Shown: positions 1-7,742 of the stretch, in pieces
Numbering within the stretch: position 1 is the stretch's first letter
How the letters are laid out: every line of letters begins with the position of its first letter
Assembly: GCA_015486815.1 (NCBI GenBank)
Contig: WFQY01000116.1
Coordinates: 1 to 20,477, forward strand
DNA from: Phycisphaerae bacterium
Lineage (GTDB): Bacteria > Planctomycetota > Phycisphaerae > JAAYCJ01
DNA: 20,477 nucleotides
Reading direction: 5' to 3'
Notes under the pieces: model-generated
Told to the model about the DNA's origin: nothing
Database searches by the model: none
What the model saw: the letters and a program-made list of their open reading frames with translations, nothing else
Program-made: the position numbers and the translations under genes

Positions 1-28
1 ATATAGGGCTTTTGAGTGAGGGTTGATT

Positions 29-1060
29 GTGGCAATAACGATAACGGATATTGCGAAGCGAGTCGGTGTTTCTCATCCTGTCGTTAGCAAGGTGTTGAAC
101 GGAGGTGGAGCTACTGTCGGTGTTAGTGAACAGACGCGCAAAAATATCCTCGAAATAGCTAATAAAATGGGATACCGCCCTCACGGAGCCAGCCAAGCTT
201 TGCGAAAACGCTCGTTTCGTAGTGTCGGGGTTTTGATGGGTTCTGCCAGCGAGTTTTACCTGCCCCAACGGATGCTGGCAGTCCTCTCGCAGACATTAGC
301 TACTCACGATTATACCTGTACCCTCGTATGCATAAAAGAGTTTGATGCGGACAACTTATTGGCCAGCCCACTTCTGAAAGCACATCTTGTTGATGTTTTG
401 CTTATCGGTTATGTTTATGAACCGCCTGATTCGGTTACAAGTGTCATAGAGCGAACAAGAATAAATTCCATTTGGTTAAATAGTTTCAGAGATACCGATG
501 CGGTATTTGTAGATGAAGCTGACGCAGCTGCTCAATTAGTTAAACACCTTCTCGAATGTGGGCATCATCAAATCACTTATGTAGATTACGCGGGACAAGG
601 CGAAAATAATCCGGTAACCGGTTATAGATTGAAAGGAGTAAGGTCGTCAGCAGAAAAATTGGATGTGAGCGTCGCCTATATGATTGACAAATGTGTACCT
701 CGCGGCCAAAGGGTAGAAGCGTCTCGCAAATGGCTGTCTCGTCCGAATCGTTCGAAGGCGGTTATTGCTAATTCATTCGCATCCGCACAAGCTATTATGC
801 AAGCAGCTATTGAGCTTGGGATGCACATACCGGACGATTTGGCAATAGCTTCGTTTGATAATGGTCGTGGGTACACTATACCCGAACCGCCTATAACCTC
901 CGCCATCTATCCCGAAGAGAAATTCGGACGGATTGCAGCCGAAATGGCATTGAAAAAGGCGCGTAATCCCAATGAGCATTTTCGCAGCTATAAATTGAAA
1001 TATTCTCTTGCTGTCGGTGGATCAACGGTACGCCAAAAAAATAATTTCGGAGAAATATGA
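29..1060 (+). CDS. LacI-family transcriptional regulator
   Basis: DNA-binding repressor or activator of the LacI/GalR type, cytoplasmic, presumably sensing a sugar that controls the operon it heads. The N-terminus (ITITDIAKRVGVSHPVVSKV) is the classic LacI helix-turn-helix, followed by a hinge helix region (GYRPHGASQALRKRSF) and a periplasmic-binding-protein-like effector domain over the remaining ~280 residues, ending with the usual segment (AIASFDNG, then a PPITSAIYP-like stretch). At 343 aa the length is normal. I chose the GTG at 29 because GAGGG at 18-22 lies 6 nt before it; a TTG at 23 is in frame but directly abuts that ribosome site. Only 22 bases precede it, so its promoter is mostly outside the window. 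The next gene, for a PEP-CTERM protein, starts 147 nt downstream. The family is certain; the ligand is unknown. Confidence 0.93.
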   Translation: MAITITDIAKRVGVSHPVVSKVLNGGGATVGVSEQTRKNILEIANKMGYRPHGASQALRKRSFRSVGVLMGSASEFYLPQRMLAVLSQTLATHDYTCTLVCIKEFDADNLLASPLLKAHLVDVLLIGYVYEPPDSVTSVIERTRINSIWLNSFRDTDAVFVDEADAAAQLVKHLLECGHHQITYVDYAGQGENNPVTGYRLKGVRSSAEKLDVSVAYMIDKCVPRGQRVEASRKWLSRPNRSKAVIANSFASAQAIMQAAIELGMHIPDDLAIASFDNGRGYTIPEPPITSAIYPEEKFGRIAAEMALKKARNPNEHFRSYKLKYSLAVGGSTVRQKNNFGEI

Positions 1061-1116
1061 TATGATAAGGTGGCATTTGGCAATATACGGGATGACTTAA
1101 AGGGAAAAAGTTTTAG

Positions 1117-1136
1117 AGAATTTCTATCAATTTGAT
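1117..1136. promoter_or_regulatory. Paired palindromes in the LacI to PEP-CTERM gap (candidate operator)
   Basis: The 147-nt gap 1061-1207 holds two short odd-centred palindromes: AGAATTTCT (1117-1125, centre 1121) and ATCAATTTGAT (1126-1136, centre 1131). Their centres are 10 bp apart, about one helical turn. LacI-family operators are usually palindromes of 14-20 bp, often AT-rich, so this is a plausible binding site for the regulator encoded just upstream. I see no convincing -35/-10 pair downstream of it, although the stretch around 1160-1190 is AT-rich. Function is inferred from position only. Confidence 0.25.
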
Positions 1137-1207
1137 GAGTAGATTGTTGTCGTCCAAATCGTTGTATTCTTTGTAAAAGGTATTAATTTCAGATGAAAGG
1201 AGAAAAA

Positions 1208-1984
1208 ATGGAAACTAAAAAGTTAAAGAGAATTATCGGAGTATTGTTTGGTATAGTGATTGTTGCTTGTGCTGTAACTGTGAAAGCATCGACAGTTACC
1301 GATCCGAGCGGGCTTGACGGTATTGTTGATCCGCCAGGCTCCGAAAGCATCAACGCTGAGGTGGGAAACTATTCCTCATCGCAATTCAATGCAAATAACA
1401 ATCGAAAAGTGTTTCAATTTGAGGTTAGCCAGGGTTATCCCGGAAATCTCGGTGGCAGTTTCGGTGATATTGTTTTGACACAGGCAGTATCGGGTATTGA
1501 TCTTCATTTGAATCTTACAGGTGTTTCAGGTTGGTATAGCCGTAACTATAATGTTACTTCGGGTTATGCCACTTCCGGAGAAAGTAGCATAGTTTTCAAA
1601 GGCGACACAGTAAATGGTTCACAAATATTGACAATATCACCGGGAGTACAAGCAGTAGGTTTTGTTTTATCGCTAGCAGCGGACCATAAAATGACCTGCA
1701 AGTTTTTTAGCGATACGGATGGTAATAACTTATTGCAGCAGTACGTAGCGGCACCGACAGCGGAACAAGCAGCGGACGCAGGCGAAACTCCCAGAGCGGA
1801 GATATTTGTCGGGTATAATAGTTCATCATCACCGATAGAGCGGGTAGAGATGTACTACGAATATACCGGAACGGGTAACCCTTCGCAATGGAATATGGAT
1901 GATCTCGTTGTTGTTCCTGTGCCCGAACCTGCGACGATTGGGTTGTTTGCTATTGGGATATTAGGATTTATCCGGAGAAGATAG
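1208..1984 (+). CDS. PEP-CTERM sorting domain protein
   Basis: Secreted protein predicted to be handled by an exosortase-type sorting system. Residues 1-28 form a signal peptide (basic METKKLKR, hydrophobic core, then VKAS). The middle is Ser/Gly/Asn/Thr-rich and looks beta-stranded, with no catalytic motif I recognise. The last 21 residues are a PEP-CTERM signal: VPEPAT, a hydrophobic helix, and a terminal RRR. The run just before it (WNMDDLVVVPV) is typical of this class. An ATG lies at 1193, but AAAGGAG at 1196-1202 sits 5 nt before the ATG at 1208, which decides the start. Its counterpart is the PEP-CTERM gene at 17869-18672, also second in its operon; the two proteins share the sorting tail but little else by eye. 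No exosortase is in the window. Role unknown; surface or matrix glycan binding is a guess. Confidence 0.88.
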   Translation: METKKLKRIIGVLFGIVIVACAVTVKASTVTDPSGLDGIVDPPGSESINAEVGNYSSSQFNANNNRKVFQFEVSQGYPGNLGGSFGDIVLTQAVSGIDLHLNLTGVSGWYSRNYNVTSGYATSGESSIVFKGDTVNGSQILTISPGVQAVGFVLSLAADHKMTCKFFSDTDGNNLLQQYVAAPTAEQAADAGETPRAEIFVGYNSSSSPIERVEMYYEYTGTGNPSQWNMDDLVVVPVPEPATIGLFAIGILGFIRRR

Positions 1985-2067
1985 AGAAGAGAAGAGCGAA
2001 GAGAGGGGAGAGAAAAGCGAAGACGTAGGGAGTAGGCAGTTAGCTGTAGAGTGTTAGCTGTAGGGGC
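1977..2067 (+). repeat. Degenerate heptanucleotide repeat run
   Basis: Thirteen consecutive 7-bp units run without a break in register from the last codons of the PEP-CTERM gene into the spacer. The first half is purine-rich (for example GAAGAGC, GAAGAGA, GAAAAGC), the second half TAG-type (TAGGGAG, TAGGCAG, then TTAGCTG twice, 14 bp apart). It contains the 17-nt block ACGTAGGGAGTAGGCAG at 2023-2039, which recurs with one mismatch after the other PEP-CTERM gene. It resembles the STRR-type heptamer repeats known from cyanobacteria in period but not necessarily in origin. Confidence 0.6.
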
Positions 2068-2121
2068 AGACCTATGTGTCTGCCCAAAGGTTAGGGCGAA
2101 CACGTAGGTTCGCCCCTACAG
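2058..2121. repeat. Nested palindrome with two inner hairpins
   Basis: A 10-bp perfect outer inverted repeat (CTGTAGGGGC at 2058-2067, GCCCCTACAG at 2112-2121) encloses two hairpins. Hairpin 1 has 8-bp arms 2064-2071 and 2078-2085 with loop CTATGT. Hairpin 2 has 8-bp arms 2094-2101 and 2108-2115 with loop ACGTAG. Each half is also nearly the reverse complement of the other, so the DNA can form one long hairpin or a cloverleaf. No long T-run follows directly, so a simple terminator is not supported; partial termination, RNA processing or a REP-like dispersed element are possible. It separates the PEP-CTERM gene from the rest of the operon. Confidence 0.75.
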
Positions 2122-2122
2122 A

Positions 2123-2141
2123 ATTTAACATTTTTCATTTG
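2123..2141 (+). repeat. 19-nt block shared with the other operon, upstream of the pseudopilin
   Basis: The block ATTTAACATTTTTCATTTG is identical to the minus-strand sequence at 17743-17725. In both places it ends exactly 23 nt before the chosen ATG of the pseudopilin gene. It is itself in 7-bp phase (CATTTTT, CATTTGT). It could be a regulatory site or untranslated leader element, or a copy of a dispersed repeat. Confidence 0.7.
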
Positions 2142-2164
2142 TAGTTTGTCTTGGAGATATGGTA

Positions 2165-2851
2165 ATGTTCAGTTCAAATCCGCAATCCGCAATCCGCAAT
2201 TCGCAATCAAAATCGTTTACACTCATCGAGCTTTTGGTTGTGGTTGCGATAATTGCGGTGTTGGTAGCGATACTGCTGCCTGCATTGACTGCTGCCAGAG
2301 AACGAGCGAGGACGGTTATCTGCAAGTCAAATCTTCGAAGTTTGCTTCTTCAGAATCAACTTTATTGCGATGATAATCATGGGCAGATTCCGTACTGCCA
2401 TCCCTTGCCCTTTTGGTTTGTTCTGTATCGCATTTATGGCGAAAATGTCGGACTGGTCAACTGTCCGTCGAATTCTCACTTGGTTACATACAAGATTAAC
2501 AGGGCTTATTTGCCGGCTGATGCACCGGATTATATTGTCAACATCGGATTAAATTATTGGATAGCTTCGCGTTATGATCACAGCGGTCTCAAAGCAGAAA
2601 CGAATATTGACAATATGTCTGACCCTGCAATGGTAATGCTTTTTTGTGACGCATACAACCGCCAACCTGCTCGCGGAACAGCGTATGTGCAATTTGTGAA
2701 CTGGAATCTATGGAGTCTTATCGATTTTCGCCATAACGGAATGAAACAGGCAAATTCAGCCTATGCCGATGGTCATGTCGATTCGGTTCCGAATGAAATC
2801 AACGAGTTTAACAGCAATACCTTATCCCGTTTGTTTTGGCTGGGAGAATAG
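2165..2851 (+). CDS. Pseudopilin-like protein with prepilin leader and H-X9-DG-like C-terminus
   Basis: Type IV pilin/type II secretion pseudopilin-like protein, anchored in the membrane by its N-terminal helix and processed by a prepilin peptidase. The signature SFTLIELLVVVAIIAVLV begins at about residue 17, followed by the usual LLPALTAARERAR. The C-terminus has HNGMKQANSAYADGHV, close to the planctomycete/verrucomicrobial H-X9-DG motif but with 11 residues between H and DG. Length 228 aa is typical. ATG at 2165 is preferred: GGAG at 2153-2156 is 8 nt away, against 2 nt for the ATG at 2159. The leader before the cleavage site is unusually long and is encoded by a 7-bp tandem repeat (SNPQSAIRNSQS). 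The gene is 17 nt upstream of the isomerase gene, so probably co-transcribed. It is not a classical major pilin; the real role of this family is unresolved. Confidence 0.88.
   Translation: MFSSNPQSAIRNSQSKSFTLIELLVVVAIIAVLVAILLPALTAARERARTVICKSNLRSLLLQNQLYCDDNHGQIPYCHPLPFWFVLYRIYGENVGLVNCPSNSHLVTYKINRAYLPADAPDYIVNIGLNYWIASRYDHSGLKAETNIDNMSDPAMVMLFCDAYNRQPARGTAYVQFVNWNLWSLIDFRHNGMKQANSAYADGHVDSVPNEINEFNSNTLSRLFWLGE
2177..2208 (+). repeat. AATCCGC heptamer tandem repeat inside the prepilin leader
   Basis: Three perfect AATCCGC copies (2177-2183, 2184-2190, 2191-2197), a fourth with one change (AATTCGC, 2198-2204) and a partial AATC. It lies between the start codon (2165) and the FTLIE codons (from 2216). 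Seven is not a multiple of three, so gain or loss of one unit would put the mature protein out of frame. Confidence 0.9.
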
Positions 2852-2868
2852 GTAGATTGGAGTTTGAT

Positions 2869-3798
2869 ATGAATAATAGCAAATTGATGACGTTGGCGGG
2901 CTGTTGCGATCTGCGAAATTTTGATGATAAATATTGGCATACAAAATTTTCGGAAATGCGCAGTGCTGGCTATTGGGGAGTTTATCTCTCGGATATATTT
3001 TTTATCCAAGTTTCGCCGAACTCTATCAGTTCGTCGTCGGATAGAATTATCTTCAAAGACCCTGACAATTGGTTCATCGAACGCAGCGAATCCGAATTGT
3101 TAGCTATCAAAAAATTACTTAGAGAGACGGACTTATCCATTGCGGGAGCACATTTCTTGCAGGTACTTCCAGCTTACGGAAACCCTCCCGAAGATATATA
3201 TCCGATACACGAACGATTGCTGAACGTGGCAGCTGTTATGGAAATACCGTGTGTAACTACTCATATCGGTTGGCGGTTGGGTTCGGGATTTTTGGGAATT
3301 ACCAATAATGACGAGCAACTTTATAATGACTCGTTAGCTGTCTATAAACACCTATGCGAGATGGCGAAAGCACGCGGAATCAGAGTAACGATTGAGACTG
3401 CGTGCCAGAATTGGCCTTGGCTTGATGAAAATCCCGAAAGGCTAATCGCTTTTATCAAAGAAGTCGGTGCTGACAATCTTGGCATTTGCGTGGATTCAGG
3501 GCATTGCCACATCACAGGGATAAATATCCCAAAAGCTATTTGCACGTTCGGAAGCTACTTTTGGGAGACGCATTTCCACGATAATTTCGGACGGTGGACA
3601 GAGCAGTTCGACAAATGTGATCTGCACAATCCGGTAGGTATCGGAATAATTAACTGGCAGGAGATAATCGAAGCTATGCAAAAAATCGATTATTGCGGAG
3701 TAGTTACCTTCGAGCAAACGGATTTTCTGACAAATGTCCGTAACTGGAAATTATTCCTCGAATCAGCTAAGCGGATACAATCACTCGCTAAGGAGTAA
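2869..3798 (+). CDS. TIM-barrel sugar phosphate isomerase/epimerase family protein
   Basis: Cytoplasmic protein of the AP-endonuclease-2/xylose-isomerase-like TIM-barrel family, which covers sugar epimerases, isomerases and inosose dehydratases. The expected metal ligands appear in order and with family-like spacing: E176 in VTIETA, D209 in CVDSGH, H235 (with H237-D238 following) in THFHDN, and E282 in VTFEQ. Length 309 aa is normal. ATG 2869 is preceded by TTGGAG at 2857-2862 with 6 nt spacing; an in-frame TTG at 2836 inside the upstream gene has no ribosome site. It lies 17 nt after the pseudopilin and 3 nt before the secreted glycosidase-like gene, so it probably converts a monosaccharide released by this operon's enzymes. 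The substrate cannot be told from sequence. Confidence 0.87.
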   Translation: MNNSKLMTLAGCCDLRNFDDKYWHTKFSEMRSAGYWGVYLSDIFFIQVSPNSISSSSDRIIFKDPDNWFIERSESELLAIKKLLRETDLSIAGAHFLQVLPAYGNPPEDIYPIHERLLNVAAVMEIPCVTTHIGWRLGSGFLGITNNDEQLYNDSLAVYKHLCEMAKARGIRVTIETACQNWPWLDENPERLIAFIKEVGADNLGICVDSGHCHITGINIPKAICTFGSYFWETHFHDNFGRWTEQFDKCDLHNPVGIGIINWQEIIEAMQKIDYCGVVTFEQTDFLTNVRNWKLFLESAKRIQSLAKE

Positions 3799-3801
3799 TC
3801 G

Positions 3802-6306
3802 ATGCAATCGGTTTTTCGTTATTTTGTTGTGCTATTACCGATAGTTTTGATAGGTGAGGTGATAGCTAAAGAGACCCATCCGATAGTAGATCCGTCTATT
3901 ATAGGTAGCGACTCACGGAAATCTGCTTCGGATATGAATATTGCTGTCGGGGTTACCGATAAGCCAATTAAGATCGACGGGGTATTCGATGAAATAGCTT
4001 GGAAGAATGCTAAATTTTTTGAATTTTACGGGGCAAACAAAGACAGAGCTACTCGTACTCGGTTTGCAATCATACGCAACAAGTATGGCGTATTTTTCGC
4101 TGTAGAGTGCTTTGAACCTGACGTAGATCGTCTCGATAGTAACTGTAATGTCCGCGATGGTTTGTTTGAATGGTTTAAAAGGGACGATTGGATAGAACTA
4201 CTAATAGACCCTTCGGATTCTCCGTACGATTACTATTGGTTTATTCTGAATCCGTCGGGGCTGCAGACTGATTTATGTGCTCAAGCAGGTTTGGATCGTT
4301 CATGGAACGGTAGGTGGCAAGCTGCTAATGGACGGACAAAATCATCGTGGACAGCTGAGATATTTATTCCTTTTAAGACATTTAACAGAGGAATTGTAGC
4401 GGATAAGTGGCGATTTCAAATTGCCCGATTACGGGTAAATGATGGCAAAAAACATCGACCGGAAAACAAACCCTATAGCAGAATTGTCTGGGAAGGTAAA
4501 TATCGTAAACCCGCTACTTGGCCTACGTTAACAGGAATGAAGTTAGACCCGAAACTTTTTGCCTTTAAAATCTCTCAGATTAGTATAGAACCGTCTGGCA
4601 GTATGGGACAAGCGGTAATAACGTCAAGTATAACCAACAACACTTCGAAACAAGTAAAACTTCGAGCTGCTTTTGAAATAATGATGCCGATGCTGGCGAG
4701 AGGATTAGTTCCCCCCGGAACGGGACCTATTAAAGCTATCGATTTGAAAAATATCACTCTTAACCCCAATCAAACACATTTGATATCCGCTCCGATTCAT
4801 ATTTCGCCCCAACAGATTGTCATTGCCAGTTTGGGGCTTTACGACAATCACAATAATCTCGTCGCATGTTCAAGAGATCGGGGCATAAGATTGAAATGCA
4901 TTATCGACGGCCCGGGTCCGCGGCTGTCTTTATATACTACGCAGAAAAAAGCTAATCTGAAATTTCATCTTAAGAAATGGAGTAAAAACTCTATTCTGAA
5001 AATATCACTCGGAGAAAACGAATACAACGTAAAGGCAACCAGCTATGTCGTTATAACTTCCGTCGATATCGCCAATCTTGCCGTAGGATGGCATAAGATT
5101 AAGGTAACCTTATCCGAGAAAAGAAAAGTTCTCGGCAAAAGAGAATTCGAACTTCACAAAGAATCTCCGCCTGTCAATGGTTCGATAGCGTGCACCGACC
5201 GCTGGTCGCAGTGTATTGTCGTTAACGCTAAACCGTTTATACCGGTTGGTACCAGTCCTCTGATTACTCACGGACTTAAATACGTCAAAAAGATGACAAA
5301 ATGGATGGCGGACAATAGTTTTAATGCGATGCATTTATGGGGAGGTTTTCTCAATAAGGAAAAAGAAAAAGCCAAAATAGCTGAACTCGACCTTGATACT
5401 GTAAAGGCATGTTTTGATTATGCTGCGAAAAATAATCTTATGGTGATTGTCTCGCTTGGTGCGATCGTGCAAAATGAGCCGAGCAGTCCCTTTTACAAAT
5501 TTAAAATTAGCGATAATCAAAGGTTGCGGTTAATAGAGCGGTTAGTCCGGTTTCTTTCGTCGCACAAACAATTGCTCGGATATGAGATTGCCGACGAACC
5601 GGGGTTTTTCGTTTCGCCCGAATGGCTTGAACGTATTTACAAAAGGATAAAAAGGATAGATCCGTATCATCTGGTAACAATTAATAATTGCCGGGGGGCA
5701 CGTTCTTCGCTTACATATTTCAATGCGAGTGATACGGTAGGCATAGACTACTATCCCGCTGGTAATTGGCCTGTCTCGACAGTTGGGCCGTTAACCAGCG
5801 AATTAGTTCGTTTCGCACAATATAAGCCCGTAAAGATGTGGATACAGGGATATAAGATATTTAACCCTCGTGCGCCAAGCCCCGCTGAGCTAAAGATGAT
5901 GACTTGGTCAATGTTTGCTCGCGGCAGTGCCGCTCTGTTTTACTTCATCGGCAAAGTCCCTAAAAAACTGTGGGATGCACAAGGGGAATGTGCTCGCGAA
6001 ATAACTTCGTTGACCCAAGCAGTCTCATCATATCAGCGAAAAACGCTAACCGTTGAACCTAAAGACGCCAAAGTATATGTGTCGTATCGCAGCAATTACG
6101 AGTCAAGTTGGATTATCGCTGTAAACGAAAACAATAAGCCAGCTGATGTGGAAATTCATTTGCCCGCTAAATTCAAATATGGTAAAGCTAAGGTGCTGTT
6201 TGAAAATCGCACAATAGATATAAAAGATAACAGAATCAAAGATTATTTTGTTTCTTTCCAACGGCATATATATAAAATCGATAGCGAAAAGCGAGAACTA
6301 CAATGA
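3802..6306 (+). CDS. Secreted CBM9-like plus TIM-barrel glycoside hydrolase-like protein
   Basis: Large exported protein (834 aa) likely to bind and possibly cleave a glycan outside the cytoplasm. A signal peptide covers residues 1-22 (VVLLPIVLIGEVIA). Residues about 48-245 match the CBM9-like fold (IKIDGVFDEIAW, then IELLIDPSD, WTAEIFIPF). About 250-460 is a beta-rich linker, and about 475-770 a clan GH-A-like TIM barrel (KPFIPVGTSPL, then GYEIADEP with the expected acid/base E599). A short beta domain ends it. Where a GH-A nucleophile Glu would be expected on strand 7 I see MWIQGY (Q682), so catalysis by the usual retaining mechanism is doubtful. AAGGAG lies 6 nt before the ATG. It follows the isomerase by 3 nt and overlaps the next gene by ATGA. 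A binding protein or unusual hydrolase is an alternative. Confidence 0.82.
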   Translation: MQSVFRYFVVLLPIVLIGEVIAKETHPIVDPSIIGSDSRKSASDMNIAVGVTDKPIKIDGVFDEIAWKNAKFFEFYGANKDRATRTRFAIIRNKYGVFFAVECFEPDVDRLDSNCNVRDGLFEWFKRDDWIELLIDPSDSPYDYYWFILNPSGLQTDLCAQAGLDRSWNGRWQAANGRTKSSWTAEIFIPFKTFNRGIVADKWRFQIARLRVNDGKKHRPENKPYSRIVWEGKYRKPATWPTLTGMKLDPKLFAFKISQISIEPSGSMGQAVITSSITNNTSKQVKLRAAFEIMMPMLARGLVPPGTGPIKAIDLKNITLNPNQTHLISAPIHISPQQIVIASLGLYDNHNNLVACSRDRGIRLKCIIDGPGPRLSLYTTQKKANLKFHLKKWSKNSILKISLGENEYNVKATSYVVITSVDIANLAVGWHKIKVTLSEKRKVLGKREFELHKESPPVNGSIACTDRWSQCIVVNAKPFIPVGTSPLITHGLKYVKKMTKWMADNSFNAMHLWGGFLNKEKEKAKIAELDLDTVKACFDYAAKNNLMVIVSLGAIVQNEPSSPFYKFKISDNQRLRLIERLVRFLSSHKQLLGYEIADEPGFFVSPEWLERIYKRIKRIDPYHLVTINNCRGARSSLTYFNASDTVGIDYYPAGNWPVSTVGPLTSELVRFAQYKPVKMWIQGYKIFNPRAPSPAELKMMTWSMFARGSAALFYFIGKVPKKLWDAQGECAREITSLTQAVSSYQRKTLTVEPKDAKVYVSYRSNYESSWIIAVNENNKPADVEIHLPAKFKYGKAKVLFENRTIDIKDNRIKDYFVSFQRHIYKIDSEKRELQ

Positions 6307-7742
6307 TTGAATTCGATGAAAAACTTAAGGACGAAATTTACGCTTGCTGGCTCGGAAAAGCTATCGCGGGCGGTTTGGGCGCACCGTTCGAAGGAGTTCC
6401 CGACAGTCCGAATTTAAAGCCCGAGGATTTGCTTATTGATACCAGCCCGAATGATGACCTCGAACTGCAACTACTTTGGCTTATCCTTGCTGAAAAGTAC
6501 GGAATGGAAGTCGATGCCGACAAACTTTCGCAAGCATGGCTAAACATTATCAAGTACGGGATGGACGAATACGGAGTAGCTATTTGGAATCTCCGTCGTG
6601 GACTAAAACCACCATTGACCGGATATGTGGATAATTTTTTTATCGATGGAATGGGGGCAGCTATTCGCTCGGAAATATGGGCGTGTCTATATCCCGGAAA
6701 ACCCAAAGCAGCTGCATATTTTGCGAGTTGCGACGCTTGCGTTGATCATTGGGGCAACGGTGTTTGGGCTGAAATATTTCTGGCAGCTGCTGAAAGTAAT
6801 GCCTTTGTCTGCGAATCTGCACAAGAGGCACTTAAAGCGGGTTTGGAACATATTCCTGAGAGCTGTAACGCATCCAAAGTTGTAAAATATGTAATGGAAA
6901 TGTATAGCGAGGGATTTGATCTCGGGCAAATACGAGAAAATATTCTTAAGCAGTTCGGAAGTCATAATTTTACCGACTGTGTGATGAATTTGGGGTTTAT
7001 CGTAGCGTCGTTGCTATACGGCGAGGGTGATTTTGAAAAGACAGTATTAGCTGCTATTAATTTCGGTTGCGATACGGATTGCACCGCTGCAACCGCTGGC
7101 AGTTTTTTGGGAATACTATATGGTACGAAAATAATTCCTGCCAAATGGAAAAGTGTAGTAAACGATAAGCTCAGCGTCAGCGATTTTCTTTTGTCCGAGC
7201 CTATCCCTAAAACCATTATAGAATTAACAGACAGAACTTTTGCATTAGCGAAAACAATGAGCATCAATCCCGATATAGATAAGACTTTTCCGCCGTATGT
7301 TCCGCTATCTGACGTGCGGTATCCTTTTGCTCCGAATGAATGGCTGATAATTACCGATGGCAAGCAGTGTGTCGAAAATTTCGAAGGTATCCATTTGGAT
7401 ATATCAAAATTTACAAAGAACAATTCCGATATCGACCTGATGACGACGATAACAGTCTCGGAAGATGTTGACGGTCAACTAATGCTTTGTGCTGCGACGG
7501 GTATAACTGCGTGGCTTGACGGAAGACAAATTTTGAACTATCACGGAAGGCGTAAACCAATACCTGCTTTTCATCGTACCGAAGGGGGCGGCTCGATTCC
7601 AGTTTTTCTAAGGGCGGGAAAACCTTATTCTTTGAAAATACGCTTGCGCTTTTGCCGGCCGCCATTGACTCTTACAGCAGCTCTGGGCGATATGAACAAT
7701 CAATATATATTAGGAACAAAGTTTACAGCACAAATACAATGA
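6303..7742 (+). CDS. ADP-ribosylglycohydrolase-family protein with C-terminal beta domain
   Basis: Residues 1-330 belong to the ADP-ribosylglycohydrolase (DraG/ARH, crystallin J1) family: CWLGKAIAGGLGAPFEG, the first metal motif NDD at 50-52, and the second motif with D257 and D259 in CDTDCTAATAGSFLG. The first motif reads NDDL instead of the common TDDT, as in the subgroup often found near sugar genes, so the substrate may be an N- or O-glycoside other than ADP-ribosyl protein. About residues 350-479 form an extra beta-rich domain (ITAWLDGRQILNYHG, then PVFLRAGKPYSLKIRL) resembling PA14-like or jelly-roll modules. No signal peptide, so cytoplasmic. It overlaps both neighbours by ATGA, implying translational coupling. 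At 479 aa it is longer than single-domain members (~300 aa). Family is confident, reaction unknown. Confidence 0.85.
   Translation: MIEFDEKLKDEIYACWLGKAIAGGLGAPFEGVPDSPNLKPEDLLIDTSPNDDLELQLLWLILAEKYGMEVDADKLSQAWLNIIKYGMDEYGVAIWNLRRGLKPPLTGYVDNFFIDGMGAAIRSEIWACLYPGKPKAAAYFASCDACVDHWGNGVWAEIFLAAAESNAFVCESAQEALKAGLEHIPESCNASKVVKYVMEMYSEGFDLGQIRENILKQFGSHNFTDCVMNLGFIVASLLYGEGDFEKTVLAAINFGCDTDCTAATAGSFLGILYGTKIIPAKWKSVVNDKLSVSDFLLSEPIPKTIIELTDRTFALAKTMSINPDIDKTFPPYVPLSDVRYPFAPNEWLIITDGKQCVENFEGIHLDISKFTKNNSDIDLMTTITVSEDVDGQLMLCAATGITAWLDGRQILNYHGRRKPIPAFHRTEGGGSIPVFLRAGKPYSLKIRLRFCRPPLTLTAALGDMNNQYILGTKFTAQIQ

Noticed and set aside
1062..1100. Tiny frame of 12 codons right after the LacI-type gene (MIRWHLAIYGMT)
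   Set aside because: No ribosome site other than chance purines and no attenuator-like codon run; too short to support.
1977..2208. CRISPR-like array from the repeated units
   Set aside because: Units are 7 bp, contiguous and without unique spacers; no cas genes are present.
6962..7423. 153-codon minus-strand frame opposite the ADP-ribosylglycohydrolase-like gene
   Set aside because: Lies wholly inside a well-supported gene on the other strand and shows no family motifs.
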